A DNA stretch of 64,000 nucleotides from Opisthocomus hoazin (Eukaryota > Chordata > Aves > Opisthocomiformes > Opisthocomidae): positions 2,046,001 through 2,110,000 of the forward strand of contig NC_134434.1 in the NCBI RefSeq assembly GCF_030867145.1. The letters run 5' to 3'. Below the pieces are notes generated by a model. That model was given only the letters and a program-made list of their open reading frames with translations, was not told the origin of the DNA and did not search any database. Of the stretch, positions 36,701 through 48,895 are shown piece by piece. Position numbers and translations under genes: made by a program. Position 1 is the stretch's first letter; the number at the start of each line of letters is the position of its first letter.

Positions 36701-39700
36701 CCCCGAGCTGGTGGCTGGGACGGCTGGGAGAGCGGCCCTTCCTCCGGAGAGGGGGCTCTGCGGCTGCGGGCGAGCTTGTCCACCAGGTGGGGACACCCCT
36801 GAGTGCCACTGGGCCTTCTGCACCCCAAACTTTGCTCCTTCGCTGCTTAACCCCTCTCAATCACTATTCATATTCCAGCCCACGCAAAACAACCCTTGAT
36901 GTGGAAGGAGCCCCTTTCCTCTTTTTTTTTTTAAGGCCTCTGCTGGGATATCTTGGTAATTAATAGCCCTTTAAAGTAAAATATAATTAAAAAAAATGCA
37001 GAGCATTCCAAAGACTCCTGGCAGCTGGCGATGCAGGTGGCTGGTGGGGAGCGGGGCAGCCGGGCGGCTGCTGCTGCGGTGCCGGGGCTGGGGCACGCAG
37101 GTACCCGCTGCGAGATGCTGGGGGGCTCGTCCTGGCCCCGGTTAGCTCTGTGGCAAGTTCTGAATCACCAAGAGCGTGGGGCTTCTCCGTCACACCCGTG
37201 GGGACAGTGGGACTCGCTTCACCCCCTCCCTCCCGTGGGAGGTGGGGTGCGGGTGGCTCTGCCCGGAGGAGATGCTGGACGTAATGCGCTGGGGCAGGGG
37301 CAGACCCGCTGCCACCCAGCTGCTTGTGGGGTGTGATGGGTCCATCTGCATCTGGGGGAGCCTTCTTGGGCAGAAAAATCTGATTTTCACGCTTATAGAA
37401 AGCCAGGGTGGGAGAAATGTCTTGCTGAGCCCCCATTGAAGCCTGCGCTCCCCAGTCACCCTCTTGCAGGAGCTGGAGCGTCGCAGAAGCGTGCAAATGA
37501 GGACTGGCTCATTTAAATTTAATGCTGATGAGGAGATCTTCCTCCTCTTTCCAGCAGAGAGCAGATGTTCTCGTTTCACATAGGCAAGGCATCTCTAAAT
37601 CACTTCCCCAGCAGCGAGGTGGACGGTGATATCATTGTTTATAGGTTATCAGTTCTTATTTCATCGACAAACCTGACATTTTTCCCTTTTAAAGGTACGT
37701 TGGGATGGATTCTGGGTTTCTGCTGCTGAAAACGTCCTGGCAATCCCGTCGTTAGCTTCCTCCCAAGATTCAGGCTGCTTTCCTCACAGCACATAATTAA
37801 AACAGCGCTTTGAATTTTCAGCAGCTTGCAACATCTTCACGCTGTACGGGAGCCCAGGCAACAGCCCGCTGCCGAGCCCAGCCCCTGCCAAGAAGCAGCG
37901 CCCGGCGAGCGCGCGTCGACGTGCGAGATGCGAGCGAGGGGAGCGATGCCAGACGAGGCAGAGCAGCGTGGCAGCCCCGGCGAGCCCTGGGCACGCGGTG
38001 TGGTCCTGTCCCCCGTGCCTGCCGCGGCCGCTGCTCGCCGTGCCGGTGGGGAGCTGCCGGCGGAACCCGGGGTGCTCTGAGGTTCAGCAGCGTTTAGCTG
38101 AATCACGCAGCCTGCCCTTGGCCTTTCTCCGGCGTGAATCGTTGTTACCTTAACGAATCCCCAGGGAGCACGAGCAGCTGGCTGCTGGGGTTTTAACCCG
38201 GCCGGTGGCTCTGCGGGCTGCGAAGGTCATCACTTGAATGGGGCAAAAAAGCAGGGTTTTGGGGCTGCCCAGCCCTCGTGAGCACACACGGCTGGAGCTG
38301 TGCGGGGCCGAAAGAAGATTCACGGGCGCAGGAGGTGCTGGGTCCGGCGGGTCGGGGCTGCCAGCGTGGGAGAAGGGCAGAGCCGGTGAGCGTCTGCTGC
38401 CCCGTGGGGTGCGGGGAGCCCAGGGGGTGAGTGCGGGGCTGGAGCAGGGAGCGCGGTGCTGCGAAGCCGCACCAGGGCAGCCCAGTGCCAGCCCCGTGTC
38501 ACTGCTCGTGCTCAGCACGCTGGTGCGAGCCCACTGTGTCCCCTGTCCTCCCCTTTCTTAGGTGACCGAGTGGATTTGGCAATTGCAAGGCAGCCTTTGA
38601 GCAGCTCGAAGCTCCAGCCTTTCCCTCAGGAGCTCTCCAGGGAGCAGCCCGAGTCCCCACACCACAGGAGGACGGGGTGAGGGACGGGCAGCTGCCCCGC
38701 ACCGACCCCCCGCAGCCCCACAGCAAAGCGCAGGGCACCGGCAGGCTCAGCGCCTGCTCCCTGCCTCCGCTTTGCCGCTGCTCCCACCGCACCGGAGCCG
38801 ATGTGCTCGAGAAGCCTTGCTCTGCCTTAAAACATTCATAATGGCACAAAAGGCACTTTGGGGGTAGCTTTGGAGGGGAGCCTAGACCCAGCTGTGGCCC
38901 AAACCGTTTCATCTCCCCTGGGACAGACCCGGGCAGCCCCCAGCACAGCAGACCTGGCCACAGCGCTCCGTCACCGCCAGCACAGCAAGTCCCGAGACCT
39001 GCCCTGAGAGCTGCTCTCCTGTGGTGCCCAGGCCCTGCTAGCTCGGGGCAGACCCAGCTCGTCCCCACAGGTAGCACCCACCACCCAAAAATCCCTCCCA
39101 GGAATCCTCCTGCCATGGCCCTTGCCAGTTTTACCATCCAAGCACTGTGGTTTGGCAGCCCTGCCCCTGCCCCAGCACAGACCAGTGATGCTTTAGTTCA
39201 TGCCCCACCTCACGTGCATCCCCACTCAAGCAGCAGCCTAGCAGGGACATGATCCTGGCTTTATTTCATCCCAAACCAGGCTCTGTTCAGCCCTCACCCT
39301 GCCAGACCAGAGCCTCAGATGCCTCCTGCCCCCCACAAGCTGCCCCTGCCCTTCCTACGCCCCAGTTCTCGCCTGTACTGGTGTGACTGGAGCAGCACCC
39401 ACTCGGCGCTTGCAGGCACGGAGGAGCCGTCAGTGAAAGGGAACACATTAGTGCTCCCCTAACCGACGGAGGGGAGTTAAAGACATCAACATTATTGTTG
39501 TTGGTTTTCATTATATTTTTTTTAAGATCTGGCTTCTATCTGTCGTTACTGTTACATTGCATAACCGGGGAGAAATCTGAATGAAGTTAATACCCGCGGA
39601 GCGTGGTGCGGAATATTCATGTTCTGGGAACCAGAATGAGGCAAATGTGAATCTTTATTACCAGTGGAGGTTGTTAAATATTTATATTTTCTGTTTGAGA

Positions 39701-40555
39701 CACGCTGTGACACATGAAACTCAATTAGAATATAACTAAAAACCATGCTAAATTATAGATAAAAGGCAACAAATGAAGGGGAGCAGTCTGAGCTCCCCCA
39801 GTGCACAGCCTGGGGGGACAAAAGTGACAACTCGGGAAGACAAGGGCAGCCCTACCAAAGGCACTGCCAGCCCGCAGTGGCCGGCCAGCGAGCACCGGCC
39901 CAGCGCTGCGTTTCCTTGCAGGGCTGATTTTTGCCCTGAGACATCCCGAAGGAGACCCTCGGGGAAGCGGGACGCATCCTGGCTCCCTGCAAACCACCCC
40001 GCACCTTCGTGCAAGGCAGCCCCAGGCATCCCAGCCTCCTCACTGGTCCCAAAGCATCATGAGGACCCTCAGGCCCCTCCTCCTGGGCTTTTACCTTAGT
40101 ACAAATGTGTCCGGTAATAAAAAACACAGTGAAAAGGAAAGGCAGATGTTACAGAGGGGCCAAGCGCTGTGCTGGTGCTGTGCTATGGAAATGGCTGGCG
40201 ATTTCCATCCCTCGGCTCGCTAAAGCCAAGCTAAGGACGCAGTCGGGGCTGGAAAATTAGGGGCTGAAAGGACTGTGGGGTTAATTCTGTAATTATTTGC
40301 TCTGGGAGATGCTCGTCATCGCCGGCGAGGCTGGGGAGCGGGGGAGGCCGTGCGGACATGGGCTTTAAGTGGCTGCTGCCGGGGCCGAGATCAAGCAGCG
40401 CCTCTGTGCAGTGTCCACAGGGACATTGCCATGGGCGGACAGACAGATGGACAGGCAGACAGCCATGCTCCCAGACCAGACAGGCGTTTTCTCCCCGACC
40501 TTGCGCCGTGCCGAAGGCCCCAGGCTGCTGGGATTCCCCTCCGTGGCCTTACAAG
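30701..40555. other. Intergenic DNA between CACNA1G and SPATA20, left part
   Basis: Nearly 10 kb without recognisable coding exons on either strand. AT-rich islands are present at about 31,490-31,760, 34,000-34,260, 34,380-34,480, 36,900-37,000, 37,500-37,810 and 39,480-39,770. They stand out from GC-rich, unremarkable DNA and may be regulatory. Frames of 140 to 270 codons (for example minus 34764-35579, minus 35661-36371) overlap frames on the other strand and show no known motif. Confidence 0.55.
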
Positions 40556-40737
40556 AGCATCCCGCAGGAGCATCCCTCCGGAGCATCCCTCCAGAGCATC
40601 CCTCCAGAGCATCCCTCCGGAGCATCCCTCTGGAGCATCCCGCAGGAGCATCCCGCAGGAGCATCCCTCCAGAGCATCCCTCTGGAGCATCCCGCAGGAG
40701 CATCCCTCCGGAGCATCCCGCAGGAGCATCCCGCAGC
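40556..40737. repeat. 13-bp minisatellite, 14 copies
   Basis: The unit AGCATCCCTCCGG recurs 14 times with variants ending CTCCAG, CTCTGG and CGCAGG. Because 13 is not a multiple of three, all three frames cycle through the same peptide and stay open, which creates the overlapping frames here. It ends where GCAGCGTTGCCATGG begins. Confidence 0.97.
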
Positions 40738-41112
40738 GTTGCCATGGAGATGCGGCTCAGGAGGAGCGCCAGTGCTGTACCCCTCCAGTACCCCGTCGCA
40801 GCCCTTCCTTCCTCTTGGCTGCCCTGGGAGATAAAAGAGATTTTAGGGCTTCATTAATGGCGTGAGGAACCTGGCCAGAGACGAGTGCAGGATCCGTCCC
40901 GGCGATCAAAGCCATGGCCCTTCATTAGTGGCACCAGCCAGGACTGTCATTAGTGTGTGACGAGGGAGACCAGAGCAAAAGGGCAGACAGACAGGGATGT
41001 GGCATGGAGAGAGAACAGCACCTTCCCAGAGGGGTTTTTCCCTGTGCTTCTCAGCTTTGCAAGCCTCAAACGACCCCCAAGTCCCCGCTGCCCTCCCACC
41101 GTGCTCCCATGT
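40738..41112. other. Intergenic spacer
   Basis: Short unique sequence between the 13-bp minisatellite and a CR1 fragment. No feature was recognised. Confidence 0.4.
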
Positions 41113-41438
41113 GAGTCTTGTTTAACTTCTTCATCAACGACCTGGATGAAGAGTTAGAATGTACCCTCAGCCAGTTTGCTGATGACACCAAACTGGGAGG
41201 TGTGGTAGACACACCAGCAGGCTGTGCTGCCATTCAGCGTGACCTGGATGGGCTGGAGAGCTGGGCAGAGAGGAACCTGATGAGGTTCAACAAAGCCAAA
41301 TGCAGGGTCCTGCACCTGGGGAGGAACAACCTCATGCACCAGTACAGGCTTGGGGTGGACCTGCTGGAGAGCAGCTCTGTGGAGAGGGACCTGGGTGTCC
41401 TGGTGGACGACAGGGTGACCATGAGCCAGCAGTGTGCT
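41113..41438 (+). mobile_element. CR1 LINE, internal RT fragment (both ends missing)
   Basis: The plus-strand frame reads [29 protein letters not shown] and [18 protein letters not shown]. The FADD box is the catalytic C motif of CR1 reverse transcriptase. The copy stops abruptly after VTMSQQ and lacks the rest of the ORF, the 3' UTR and the octamer tail. Loss of the 3' end is unusual for a LINE insertion and points to later deletion or rearrangement. From about 41240 to 41437 it is almost identical to the CR1 copy at 57968. Confidence 0.93.
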
Positions 41439-41493
41439 CGGAGCGGGGACTGAGCTCTCAGCCGTGCCACCAACACCCCCACTGCAAGCAGGC

Positions 41494-41522
41494 TTATTAT
41501 TAATAATAATAATACTAATAAA
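41494..41522. repeat. AAT/ATT-rich palindromic microsatellite
   Basis: TTATTATTAATAATAATAAT is self-complementary around its centre, and the tract then continues with an interrupted AAT repeat. It lies 56 bp beyond the truncated end of the CR1 fragment. Confidence 0.85.
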
Positions 41523-44500
41523 GTCAGCATTTCCCGGCGTGGTGTCTGCTGTCGGAGGCTGATCACCCGGCTCTGGCGATCCGCTCCGGGCGAAACAAAC
41601 CTTTGTCAGGAGCACACGGATCCCTGGCCGGGGGTCAGAGCAATGCAGAGCTACGGACTGAGAAAGCAAAGCCAGAGACCCTCCCCTGCCAGAGCTTAGC
41701 CCCCAGCCCAGCACCCCACAGGCTGAAGGGTCCCCAAACACCATGGGGAGACCCACTCTTGCCCCCAGCTCGGGCTGAGCTGCCGGGACACATCCAGCCC
41801 CCGTGGGCTTGCAGAGTGATCCTCCACTGACGCTCCAGCTGAGGCTTTGTGGTACGACCAGGACCCCGTCCAGCACTTTTCTCCTTGTATACTCTTTCTA
41901 AATCAGATTTTGCTCTTTTCTCTGTTATCTGTACAAACCCCTTAGGAGCTGGGAAGTAGCCTTGTCCCCTTTCTTCTCCCCCTTTAATTTCCAGTTGTTC
42001 ACCAAAATGCTGCTTCCCTTTCTTGCCTGCTTTCCTGTGAGACAAACACGCCTGCGCTGGCCACGCTTTGCACGTCCCAGAGGCAGCCGGCATCCCTGGC
42101 ACGTGGCGGGGGGAGCAGCTCCCGCACCCCTCCGCAGCTGGTGGAGACATCGGTCACAGCCACAGAAACCCGAGTTTTAAAGCAGGAGATGGTGAGGAAG
42201 AGGTGCTGAGAGGGGTAGAAAGCTTGGTGCTGCCAGCATCCTGAGCAGCCCTCTGGGAGGGACAGGGGGACGCACGTGGGAGCAGGGTCTGGTCCAAAGG
42301 CAGGACACGAGAGCGGCTCAAGTGGCCCCAGAGGGTTTGGGACCCCCGGCTCCATCACACGCCGGCCGCGGGGCCACACGACCACCAGCCGACCGCGGAG
42401 CCAGGGGTGAGATCAGTGCCACTGTGCCCAGCACCCTGGCTCTATCCAGGGCCCCGTGACTAATTCGGGATGCGGTGGACATTTTTAATATGCCACTATA
42501 AATATTCATAGGCTGTCAGCTATGAAAAAGGACCCTGCCTCCCGCCGCGCTGCCCTGCCAGAAGGCAGCATGAGGGAGACAGACCGAGCCCTTGCTGGTG
42601 GCCACGGGGGCTCAGAAACCCTGGGGGTCACTGGGACATCCCCAGTTTACACCAGCGAGCATCCCTGGTTGGTGCACACCTTGCAGATGGCCCGAGCCAG
42701 CTCCTGCCCAAATTCTGGTTGAACCTCAAAGCAGTTTCCTCATGGCGGTGACGTCCCTGGCAAGCGCGGGGGCTCGCGTGCCGGCACGGGCGGGGGCCGG
42801 CTGTCAAACCAGCGCCTCGAATCCCGCGGAGCCGAAGCTCGCGCCTGTCACGGCAGCCTCCAGGCTGCTGAGCTGCAAAAACCCGATGAAAGCCTTGTGC
42901 TGAGCTGCGGTTCTGCTTTGCCGGCGTGCATCGCCCGAGGGATCGCCTGCCACCGGCTCCCACGTCTCCACCTCTCCCTCCTGGCCCCGCACCACACCGG
43001 CATCACCGCTACCCCAGCCCCGAAAGCACCACCCTATAGAGCTCTGTAGCCCATCTTGTGCGTTTCTGAACACCTAGCGATTCCTCTTTTGTGTGCTTCA
43101 CCCCAACGCATCGATCCAATTTAGCCTCCGTAACTCCAACTAAATTAGCTGCCTTTAATCCGTGGATAACTGCAGCGAGCCCAGCTCTGCCTGTCCCAGA
43201 ATCGTGGGTGTCGGGGATGGGGAGGGGAGCGCTGGGTCAGGCAGGGACAATCAGGTTCCTCGTCTGTGGGTAAAGCCCCCAAACAAGCCAGTGGGCACCA
43301 GTCCCAAGGCACCGGGGCAAGTGGCCTCAGGACAGCCATGCTGCGCCCCGAAACCCGGCTCCTGCAGCTGGGGGCCCATCCTGCTATTCCAGCGGGAGAT
43401 TTGGCCCCAAAACCCGGGCATCACCACCTGGCTCCTGCTTTCCCCAAGCCCTGGGGTCGCCGCTGTGGGTTTCGGCTTTAGCTGGTACCAGGATCGTCAC
43501 TACACGCTCCTGCCAGGCTGCAACGCGCAGGGGATGAACTCCCACATCCACCTGGCCATGGGCGAGGAGCAGCCCCAGCCCTCGCTGGAGCTCTGTGTAA
43601 AAACCCAGATGAAAAGCAGAGCCTGCTCCCCTTTGGTTAGCAACCGAGGGAGCTCTCAGCATCTCTCGCCTCTCATTTAGCAGCTCGCAAAGCGCCGCAG
43701 GCACCGGAGACGCCTCCGGCACCTCACCTGGGCTGACAGCCTGGCACAGCACCTGGGGGACATCCCCACGCTGGTGACGAGGCCATTCAGGACCCACTGG
43801 GGTCCCAGTCCCTCTGCGCAGCCCAAACCCCCCCTCCCGCCCGAGCACCCACAAACCTGCCCCCTCCTCCCCAGACACCCTCCTCCATCCTTCCATAAAG
43901 CCCCCAAAATACACATTTAATTTTGATTTAACGCAGTAGTCACCGTGGTCAGTAAATACCAAAACCATATTAAAGGAGGATTAATGGCCGTGTAATGGCC
44001 AAGTGTCTATCACCTAACCCTCAATAAGTGTGGATGGCCCCCCGCCGCCCTCCCACCACGCCGCGGGCGCTGCGGGGCCTCCAGCCATCTCTTCCCACCC
44101 TCCCCTGCCTTCCCCGTGGTGGCCAAGGGTGACAGTCCCTTGAGAAAGGGGGTGAGATTGCTGCAGGGTTACCAGGCAGGAGGGGAGATCTCCAAGCTTT
44201 AAAACCGGTTCAAAGCACGGGCCCGTGGTGGCAGCGCCTGTTGGGAGCAGCTGAGCATCGCGTGGGGATGATGACCCCCCCAGAAAGCCTCAGCTCGCGC
44301 TCCTGCCCATGGCAGCCAGCGTGGGGACAGCTGTGAGTTCCCCTGGATGGCCCTGCAGCGGGTCTGCCCTTCTCTGCCCAGTAAAAACCAGGCGTTGAAT
44401 GGCTGGGCTGCACCCCGCTTGTGCTTCCTCCCTCTGGGGAGGGAGGCAGGTGGCATCCCCACCCCACCCCAGCCCATCTCCCCGTCACACTGACCGCTCA

Positions 44501-45484
44501 CTGCACCCAGCAGCATCCCAACGCCAGCCTGCTTGTAAGAGCAGAGCCATGGGCACATCTCTGGGGTTCCCCTGCTTTGGGGATCCCCGCCCCAAAACAC
44601 AGCATTTGGGGTCCCCAGTTTATCCTGGCGAAAGAGGAGCCGGAGCACACGGCAGCCCTGGGAGAGGCCGAGCGGGGCACACGCTCCTGGGCCACACAGG
44701 GGTGGTGGATGGTTTGGGTAGGAACAGCCAGGACACCCTTTTGTGGGAGGGGAAACTGAGGCAGCAGCCAAGCCAAGCGCCTTCCCCCTGCAGAGCCCCC
44801 GCACCGTGCTCTGGCGCTGCCCCCAGGTCCCTGGCACCGATCTGCATGGAAAGCCGGTTTAAAAAGAAAAAGAAGGAAAAAAAAAAAAAGGCACATTTTG
44901 AGCAAGGGTTGGCCAGCATTCAGCTGCAAATTCACTTGTCAGGAATATTGGAACTTCTGGAGCTGGATGGCGTGAACATCTGTGCAAAGCGAGCGCCGGG
45001 GCGGGGAGGGGGGAGCGGAGCCGGCTGCCTGCGGATGCTCCGGCGGGATGCAGCCAGCCCCCGCCACGAGGATGGCCGGGACCCAGTGTGTGCCCGCCAC
45101 CCGCCTCCCGGTGCAAGGGGACCCCAGTCAGCTCCCCGAGATGCCCCGGGGAGGAGGCTGCGACTCGAGGGACTCCCCATGCCAGCTGCAGACTCCCCTT
45201 GGGTGAACACTGGAGTAACTGGGCTGGCCAGCGCTGGGCACGGAGCGACTCCTCACACCCACGGGACGCCAGCCCCACATCTCCTGCCCTCCCTGCACCT
45301 GCCTGCCATAGGCTCCTCTAATGTTTTGGGGTACAACACAGCATTTCCATGACTTTCAGAGCAACCGTGACCAGCACCCAGCACTTCCCAACCTCCTCCC
45401 GCATCAGCTCCACCGCAGCCCCCAGCTACCAAACTCTGCCCATTTATGCCCACAATAACCCTCAGGCAGGAGCTAATCAGCTGC

Positions 45485-45660
45485 TGGGGCGGGAGCAGAT
45501 TGGGTGCTCAGGTGCTGACTAATTGGGTGCTCAGGTGTTGGCTAATTGGCCACCCAAGCGTCACCCAACGGGGTGCTCAGGCGTGACCTACCTGGGTGCT
45601 CAGGCGTGGATTAGCTGCGTGCTCAGGTGTGAACTGGGCACCCACACGGGAAGCAACTGG
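45485..45660. repeat. Degenerate GGGTGCTCAGG tandem repeat
   Basis: The word GGGTGCTCAGGTG (or GCG) recurs about six times at 23-37 bp intervals, with CTAATTGG, CCTACC or TTAGCTG between copies. It is diverged and irregular. Confidence 0.75.
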
Positions 45661-48333
45661 GTGCAGAAACCTCTTTTATTTTGCCCCATGTACCTTCTCA
45701 GAGGGGCTGGAAACGGGGACCCCCACAGTGCACCCCACCGCGCGCCTCGCCGCGGGGTACAGGCGCCAGAGCAGGGCTTGGGGACGCCCCTCTCCGTGCC
45801 CCCCTCCCGCGGATGCAACATCGCAAACAACAAACAGCTCTCAAAGCCCCATCTCCCACTGATGTCGCATCAACGCCAGCGCAGATAAAAGCCGAGAGAC
45901 CCAGAACCAGAGCCGGCTTTGCCGGGGAATATTAATTAGAGGGAAAGCCTCATTAGAGCAGCAAGAGTGGCTGCCAGCACTGCCTCCCCCCCCCACAAGG
46001 GAGGAAAGGGGGTCTGGTGCTGCCCCAGCACGAGTCCCAGCAGCCCCCCACATCCACTGGCAAAGGAAACAAGGGAAGGGGTCAGGAAAATGGATTTTAA
46101 GCAGCAGCGTAGGGCTGCTGAGCACCGAGACCCCCCCCCCTCCATCACCTTACCCAGAGCCCAGGCCAGCTGGGCAGCACCCTGCCAGCCCCGTTTCCTG
46201 TTAATCACCCCAGAAAACAACACTTGCAGCAAATTAATGTCATCTGCAGTGAAATCAGTGGGTTAGTGACAGGAAAATAATGAGCAAGGAAACATCGCCG
46301 AGAGGGTTTAACCGCTGTGGCCACACCGGCTCCTGCGGCCAAGCCCTCCTTCGGCACCACCTGCCAAGGGTGGGCAGCACCCATGGGTGCCCTGCGTCCA
46401 GCCCGCCCGGGAGACACTGAGGGGACCCGTGAGGGGGTCCTGCAACTGGACTCGAGCAAAACCACCCTTTGCCAAGGCCACAGAGCCGCAGGGCTGCAGC
46501 AGCCGGGGGGCTCTGGGGACGGGGCAGGGAGCATGGGGTGGCACAGCATGGGGCCACCGGCTCCGGGCAGCAGCGAGGCGAAGACGCCAGGAGGATCCAG
46601 GTGCCACAACATCTGTTATTTATTACAGAGAACTTTCCTTCCTTTTTTGGTTTGTCTGGGGGTTTTTTGTTTCTGAGAGGTGAGCCCAATTCATCCTGAC
46701 AGGTTCACAGCACATTTTTGCCCGGCGGCTGCTTACAGAGACACGCCAGCGAGCAAGACGGTGCGGGAGAAAGGCACCCTGTGCCTTGTGCCAGGGGGGC
46801 TGGTGGGCACCGGAGCGGGCTCAGCACATTGCCCCCAGCCCTGTGCCGCCTCGGGGCCACACGTGAGCCCGGCTGGCCACGGGGCCGAGACGTCAGGGCT
46901 TCCCCACGGGCGCTCAGCACCAGCCCTGCTCTCTGAGGATGCTCTCCCGGCACGGACACAGCACCAACTCGCTCTGAGCGCGCGTGAGGACGGGTGTCAA
47001 ACCAACCCCCGCAGCAGAGATGCCAAGTTTAAAAAAACCAAAAAAAAATCAGAGGAAAGCAGAAAAATCAGAGGAAAGCAGCCAGCCCTCTGCCAAACCA
47101 GCAATTTTCAGCTGGATTTCCAGAAACACTTCAGCTTTTCAAACCAAGAGAGGAGAGAAAATAAAACCCCTTCTCTTCCACAAGCATAGAAAGCATTCAC
47201 GAGATGAGGTGCAAAATTCCTCTTTGACTTCAAAGGCATCTCTCTTGGCTGGTTACCCCCAAATCCTGGCACAAGCCGCTGGAAAGCCGTCGGGCAGCGC
47301 GGCTCAGCACCGCTTCGCTGCCGGATGATGCCATCCCGCCGGCCGGGGCGCGGGCTGCCGCGCCGGGGAGCCCCAGGGTGTCACAGGGATGCTGAAAATG
47401 TGGTGCTCGCCTGTTTGGAAGCAGGGAGGAGGAGGAGGGACGGAGGGGAGGAAAGGGAGAATGAAGTTTATGCTGCGGCAAATGGAGCTTGTGTGGTTGG
47501 TGACAGCATCCCGCTTCTGCTGGGGGGGGCTTTTCTCCCTCTGCTCGGTGTGTGGAGACAAGGAGAGCTGGCAGTGCCATCCCCCTGGCCAGCATCAGCA
47601 GGATGCGGCCGAGCCCCCAGCGTGGACAGGCAAGACCCTCGGTCCAGCCTAGGCTTTGCTGGGACAGTTCAGAGCAAACAATTCCCTCCCAAAACGCTGG
47701 TTTAGAGGCAGTTTTGGGGGTTATTTCTTGTGCTGTTATTGAAACTGCTGCAAGCAAGGGCTGGGGCCAGGCTGGGCCACTCCCCTGCCTGCAGGCCTGG
47801 GGGTCCCCAGCCCCTCTGCTCCTGCCCCAGCAGGGAGGGTCCCAGGCGGGACATCTCCCTGCCTGCCACCCTGCTGGGGACCCCCCAGCCAGGGCAGTGC
47901 CAGGCAGGGGCACCCACCCCCAGCTCCCAGGGTCCCCTGCCCCCTCCAGTCACCCCAGCCCTGGGGAAGCCCCCCCCCACGCCGCGGGTCCCAGGGGGAG
48001 CAGCACAGCCCCGCGAGCCCCAGCCTAGCGTGGACGCAGGCACTGGCCTTCTACAAAAAAACCCAGACTTTGGATAGAGCTTTCTGGAGCTGTACCGGGT
48101 CTCCGCACCCTCGACACAGCCAGGACGAGATGTTTAGCTGGTTGGAAGAGCTTAGGCACGTTTTCATCAGCTGGGGAAAGCAGCAGGTTTTTTTTGTATG
48201 CACTATATATTAACTTAATGTATGTTACAATCCACCCCGTAATGGAAAAATACCGTGGCTGCCACGACCGGTAACGCTTCCAAAAGCACTTGACTCCCAA
48301 GCCATCCAGGTGCTTTTGACAGTGTTACCCTGG

Positions 48334-48347
48334 GTTGCTATAGGAAC
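48334..48347. promoter_or_regulatory. X-box-like motif downstream of SPATA20
   Basis: GTTGCTATAGGAAC is an RFX half-site pair with one imperfect arm, about 300 bp past the SPATA20 poly(A) signal. Only the motif is seen. Confidence 0.25.
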
Positions 48348-48639
48348 CCTCACAGTTTCCCCATCTGACTTCTCCATTAACGCTGGGATTTATATTTAAT
48401 TTGTTTTCCTTTTCCTCGGCGAGAGGAGGCGAGCAGCAGGCGCCTGGGAGCGGGAGGAGCTGCTGCTCAGTGGGCTTCTCCTGGCCATGCCAAAACCAGC
48501 ACCAGGGCCCAGGGCTGGTTCTGCCGAGATGCCACCGCGCAGCGGTGCCGGCAGAGCCTCAGCTGGTGCAGGCAGGGACGGGCACAGCCCCGCTGCGCTG
48601 CCAGGAACCATCCGGGAGGCAGCTGATGCCCAGGGCGGC

Positions 48640-48645
48640 TTTATT
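48640..48645 (-). terminator. SPATA20: SPATA20 poly(A) signal AATAAA
   Basis: TTTATT on the plus strand gives a canonical AATAAA on the SPATA20 strand, 79 nt after the stop codon. This implies a very short 3' UTR of about 100 nt. Confidence 0.8.
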
Positions 48646-48724
48646 ACGGGTCTCTCCCACGTTCCCAGGCTGGCATGGCAGTCTGTCCCCCCTCGCCTTC
48701 CCGCAGGCAGAGGGGCTGAGGGGC

Positions 48725-48895
48725 TCACGGGCACAGCATCCCACGCAGCTCCTGGGGCGAGGTGACGGGCAGGGAGCAGGCGAAGTTGCTGCAGACGTAG
48801 GCGGTGGCTTTCCCATCCTTCCTCTCCAGGGACGCAAGGAAAGGCAACTGGCGGTAGAGGAACCCAGCGCTGTCTCCGTCTGCCAGCATCAGCGC
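48725..48895 (-). CDS. SPATA20: SPATA20 exon 16 (stop codon)
   Basis: Acceptor CCGGCAG|GCGCTG. It encodes [20 protein letters not shown] and [17 protein letters not shown], ending GMLCP and TGA at 48727-48725. The C-X4-C pair in the tail matches the mammalian C-terminus. Confidence 0.97.
   Translation of the reverse strand, partial: ALMLADGDSAGFLYRQLPFLASLERKDGKATAYVCSNFACSLPVTSPQELRGMLCP

Larger units (their letters stand above)
41439..48639. other. Intergenic DNA between CACNA1G and SPATA20, right part
   Basis: No recognisable coding exon. Contents include an AAT-rich palindrome at 41,494-41,522, an A-run at 44,879-44,889, a degenerate 23-30 bp repeat at 45,485-45,660, and a 19-bp near-duplication AAAATCAGAGGAAAGCAG at about 47,047-47,083. 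An X-box-like motif is at 48,334. Frames such as plus 44399-45352 and minus 47230-47913 have no recognisable domain. Confidence 0.5.
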
